7,527 bases of DNA from Candidatus Nitrosopumilus sp. (lineage in GTDB: Archaea; Thermoproteota; Nitrososphaeria; Nitrososphaerales; Nitrosopumilaceae): NCBI GenBank assembly GCA_022758935.1, contig JAEMQG010000081.1:1-7527 (forward strand), in the 5' to 3' direction. The translations under genes were made by a program, and so were the position numbers. This document shows positions 5,626-7,527 of this stretch, one piece after another (position 1 is the stretch's first letter; every line of letters begins with the position of its first letter). The notes under the pieces were generated by a model. That model searched no databases and had not been told where the DNA came from. It was given only the letters and a program-made list of their open reading frames with translations.

Positions 5626-6423
5626 ATGAAAGTTGCAGTTGTACAGTTCAAAGCTTCAACTAACAAAGAAATTAATTTAAAAAAAATTATAAACTATATC
5701 TCAAAAGCGGCAGAAAATAATGCAACACTAGTTGCATTTCCAGAATTTATGATGTTTTACACAAATTCATCACAAACATCAAAACAACTAGCAGATTTGG
5801 CTGAAACAATTGGGGGAAATTTTGTAAACACTATTGCAAATACTGCAAAAGAAAATCACATCCAGGTTGTAGGTTCGTTTTACGAAAAAAGTAGAAAAAA
5901 AAATCGAGTATATGACACTTCATTTGTAATTGATAAATCAGGCAAAGTGATCTCCACATATAGAAAAATTCATCTTTATGACGCATTAGGATTCAGGGAA
6001 TCAGATAAAATGACATCTGGCTCAAAAATTGCAAAACCTGTGAAAACTTCAATTGGAAAAATAGGCATGATGATTTGTTATGATTTAAGATTTCCAGAGA
6101 TGTCAAGATCATTAGCTGTTGCAGGTTCTGAGATTTTGATTGCTCCATCAGCATGGGTAAAAGGGAACATGAAAGAAGAACATTGGATAACAATTAACAA
6201 AACAAGAGCTATTGAAAATGGATGCTATGTAATTGCGCCTGATCAAGTAGGAAATATTTATTGTGGAAGGAGTGTTGTAGTTGATCCTTATGGAAAAATT
6301 CTACTTGACATGAAAAAGAAACAGGGAATTAGATATGTTGACATTGATTTAAAAAAAGTAAAACAAATTCGCAAAATCCTACCATTACTAAAAAATAGAC
6401 GAGCAGATACCTATCTACTTTAA
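5626..6423 (+). CDS. Nit-type carbon-nitrogen hydrolase (nitrilase superfamily amidase)
   Basis: The product is 265 residues from ATG 5626, opening MKVAVVQFKAS, the usual first strand of the superfamily. An in-frame TTG at 5581 would add 15 hydrophobic residues not seen in the family and is rejected. The catalytic set is present: E40 (AFPEF), K114 (YRKIHLYD), the second Glu E125 (GFRESD) and nucleophile C151 (MICYDLRFPE). These make the thiol-dependent hydrolase that cleaves non-peptide C-N bonds, mainly amides. The CYDLRFPE block and the RAIENGCYVIAPDQVG region resemble Nit1/Nit2 proteins (deaminated-glutathione amidase, omega-amidase) more than true nitrilases, so a metabolite-repair or small omega-amide substrate is likely; the exact substrate is not determined. 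It is cytoplasmic. Its 3' end overlaps the convergent zinc-finger gene by 9 bases. Confidence 0.92.
   Translation: MKVAVVQFKASTNKEINLKKIINYISKAAENNATLVAFPEFMMFYTNSSQTSKQLADLAETIGGNFVNTIANTAKENHIQVVGSFYEKSRKKNRVYDTSFVIDKSGKVISTYRKIHLYDALGFRESDKMTSGSKIAKPVKTSIGKIGMMICYDLRFPEMSRSLAVAGSEILIAPSAWVKGNMKEEHWITINKTRAIENGCYVIAPDQVGNIYCGRSVVVDPYGKILLDMKKKQGIRYVDIDLKKVKQIRKILPLLKNRRADTYLL
6390..6395 (-). terminator. Oligo-T tract downstream of the zinc-finger gene
   Basis: Six A on the plus strand read as T6 on the minus strand about 20 bases after the minus-strand stop codon. This could serve as the terminator of the zinc-finger gene although it lies inside the hydrolase coding region. Being within AT-rich coding sequence, it may be incidental. 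Confidence 0.3.
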
Positions 6424-6873
6424 AGGCTTAGCTTTTCTACTGTCGCAATTAAAATTGGCACATTGTTTTGTCCATTTTTGATTTCTTGAATAACGAAAAA
6501 TCACCATTGGCCACTTGCAGACATCACAGGCCATCTTTGTTGCTCTAAGCCTTGCTTTTTGTAAAAGGGGAGACGAAGCTTTGCAACCTCCATAAAAATT
6601 TGAGCAGCCCATGAATCTCTTTCTTGTAGTTCTGGATCTAATCACCATTAGCTGGCCCAATTTACATTCTGGACATTCCACTAGTCCATTTTTCGGAGAA
6701 TTTGTTCCTAGAATCATATATTTTTTGTCCTTGGATGACCAGGAAAGATACCCATTACTATCCAAATATTGAATTATTTCTTTTTTGAAAATGTTGGTAT
6801 TTGATTTTGATGCTTTTACAATATGTCTTGCTTCTGTCTGGATAGTCTGCAACTCAATTTTTTTTGGTGACAT
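6415..6873 (-). CDS. Stand-alone topoisomerase IA-type zinc-finger protein
   Basis: The product is 152 residues, ATG at 6873-6871, stop TAG at 6417-6415. The C-terminal half has two four-Cys sites: C67/C70/C90/C97 (CPEC, then GCSNFYGGC) and C116/C119/C138/C143 (CDVC, then CANFNC). The first closely resembles the zinc fingers at the C-terminus of bacterial-type topoisomerase I, where they bind single-stranded DNA. No topoisomerase catalytic domain (active-site Tyr, Toprim) is present and there is no room for one. Residues 1-60 look helical and could form a small winged-helix-like domain ending in YLSWSSKDKKYMIL; this is weak inference. The protein is very basic, as expected for DNA binding. 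It is probably a nucleic-acid-binding accessory factor. It is divergent from the thiolase and overlaps the hydrolase tail. Confidence 0.88.
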   Translation of the reverse strand: MSPKKIELQTIQTEARHIVKASKSNTNIFKKEIIQYLDSNGYLSWSSKDKKYMILGTNSPKNGLVECPECKLGQLMVIRSRTTRKRFMGCSNFYGGCKASSPLLQKARLRATKMACDVCKWPMVIFRYSRNQKWTKQCANFNCDSRKAKPLK

Positions 6874-6898
6874 TTCTTACAATAAAACTACTAAAACG

Positions 6899-6908
6899 AT
6901 TTTTATAG
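6899..6908. promoter_or_regulatory. TATA-like element shared by divergent zinc-finger and thiolase genes
   Basis: ATTTTTATAG on the plus strand reads CTATAAAAAT on the minus strand. Its centre is about 26 bases before the thiolase GTG (6930) and about 30 bases before the zinc-finger ATG (6873). The whole intergenic gap is only 56 bases, and I see no second good TATA-like box in it. The purine-rich AAAACG just before it fits a BRE for the plus direction better than the sequence on the other side. Confidence 0.45.
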
Positions 6909-6929
6909 GGAAACTGGTCAGCGACATTA

Positions 6930-7527
6930 GTGGAAAAGGTTTGTGTTCTTGGTGCTGGCAGTACGAAATATGGAAAATTATCTGATAGTATAGTAGATCT
7001 TACTACTCAGGCATCCGTGGCTGCCATAGAAAGCGCAGGAATAGACCCTAAAGATATCAAGGCAGGATACATTTCAAACGTTTTTGGAATTGCTGATAAA
7101 CAGGTACATCTTGGACCTGTCTTGATGAGTAACTTGGGAATTTCAGATAAACCATCATTATCAATAGAATCAGCTTGTGGAAGTGGCTCCGTAGCATTTA
7201 GAGAAGCTTTTGCAAATGTGGCTGCCGGTTTTTATGATTGTCTTGTAGCTACAGGAGTTGAAAAGGTAACTCATACTGGAACTGAGTGGACAACAACTTA
7301 TTTTTCATATTGCTCAGACTTTTTCTATGAAGGACAAGCTGGTGCATCATTTCCTGGATTGTTTGCATCAATGGCAAGAGCATACTTGACAGAATTTAAT
7401 GCAACAGAAGAAGACTTTGCTAGAGTTGCAGTAAAGAATCATGAAAATGGACTTTTAAATCCAAAAGCTCATTTGCAAAAAAAGATCACAATTGACGATG
7501 TAATGAATTCAGCAGTTGTTGCAAGTC
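6930..7527 (+). CDS. Thiolase (acetyl-CoA acetyltransferase family), 3' truncated by window edge
   Basis: The frame is open from GTG 6930 to the window end, 199 complete codons, about half a normal thiolase (~390 residues). The opening EKVCVLGAGSTKYGKL and the nucleophile C83 in ESACGSGSVA identify the archaeal/SCPx-like thiolase branch; the block around GFYDCLVATGVEKVTH also fits. The expected reaction is condensation or cleavage of acyl-CoA, typically acetoacetyl-CoA with two acetyl-CoA. In thaumarchaea such an enzyme could serve the 3-hydroxypropionate/4-hydroxybutyrate carbon cycle or the first step of mevalonate synthesis; the window cannot decide. The C-terminal His and second Cys are beyond the edge. 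The GTG start is supported by the TATA-like element about 26 bases upstream. It is cytoplasmic and divergent from the zinc-finger gene. Confidence 0.9.
   Translation, partial: MEKVCVLGAGSTKYGKLSDSIVDLTTQASVAAIESAGIDPKDIKAGYISNVFGIADKQVHLGPVLMSNLGISDKPSLSIESACGSGSVAFREAFANVAAGFYDCLVATGVEKVTHTGTEWTTTYFSYCSDFFYEGQAGASFPGLFASMARAYLTEFNATEEDFARVAVKNHENGLLNPKAHLQKKITIDDVMNSAVVAS

Noticed and set aside
5993..6193. Minus-strand ORF of 66 codons
   Set aside because: It is antisense to the catalytic Cys region of the hydrolase and has no supporting signals.
6785..6985. 66-codon plus-strand ORF across the divergent promoter
   Set aside because: It overlaps the zinc-finger gene start, the promoter and the thiolase start in a different frame; it is a chance ORF.

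Overview
The window is AT-rich (roughly one third G+C by eye) and reads as an ammonia-oxidising thaumarchaeon (Nitrososphaerota, Nitrosopumilus-like). Three things support this. TATA-like boxes sit about 25-30 bases before the start codons with no Shine-Dalgarno sites, which is the leaderless archaeal arrangement. Secreted proteins end in a recurring WI[RK]xxAxWW motif that I know from marine thaumarchaea. A stand-alone topoisomerase-type zinc-finger protein lies beside a thiolase. No species is assigned.

The left half (1-4415) is a surface or secretome block. It holds the 3' part of one secreted-type beta-rich protein gene (2-1129, cut by the window edge), a 68-residue orphan gene (1161-1367), a full-length paralogue of the first gene (1477-3036), and a third secreted protein (3120-4415) with a different N-terminal region but the same C-terminal repeat. 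The three large proteins carry five copies of a ~37-residue Trp-rich C-terminal module. Where the module is tandem, in two otherwise dissimilar proteins, the pitch is exactly 49 residues both times.

The middle (4465-6423) holds a rhomboid intramembrane serine protease, a 58-residue 4-oxalocrotonate-tautomerase-family enzyme (5285-5461), a 164-base intergenic stretch, and a Nit-type carbon-nitrogen hydrolase. The right end has a zinc-finger protein on the minus strand, overlapping the hydrolase tail to tail by 9 bases. It diverges from a thiolase that runs off the right edge.

Most genes seem to have their own promoter, so the window is mainly a row of single-gene units, not one operon. The clearest functional grouping is the secreted-protein block followed by a membrane protease; a working link between them is only inferred. 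The hydrolase, tautomerase and thiolase are metabolic enzymes without an obvious shared pathway. No RNA gene, CRISPR array, insertion sequence or attachment site was found.
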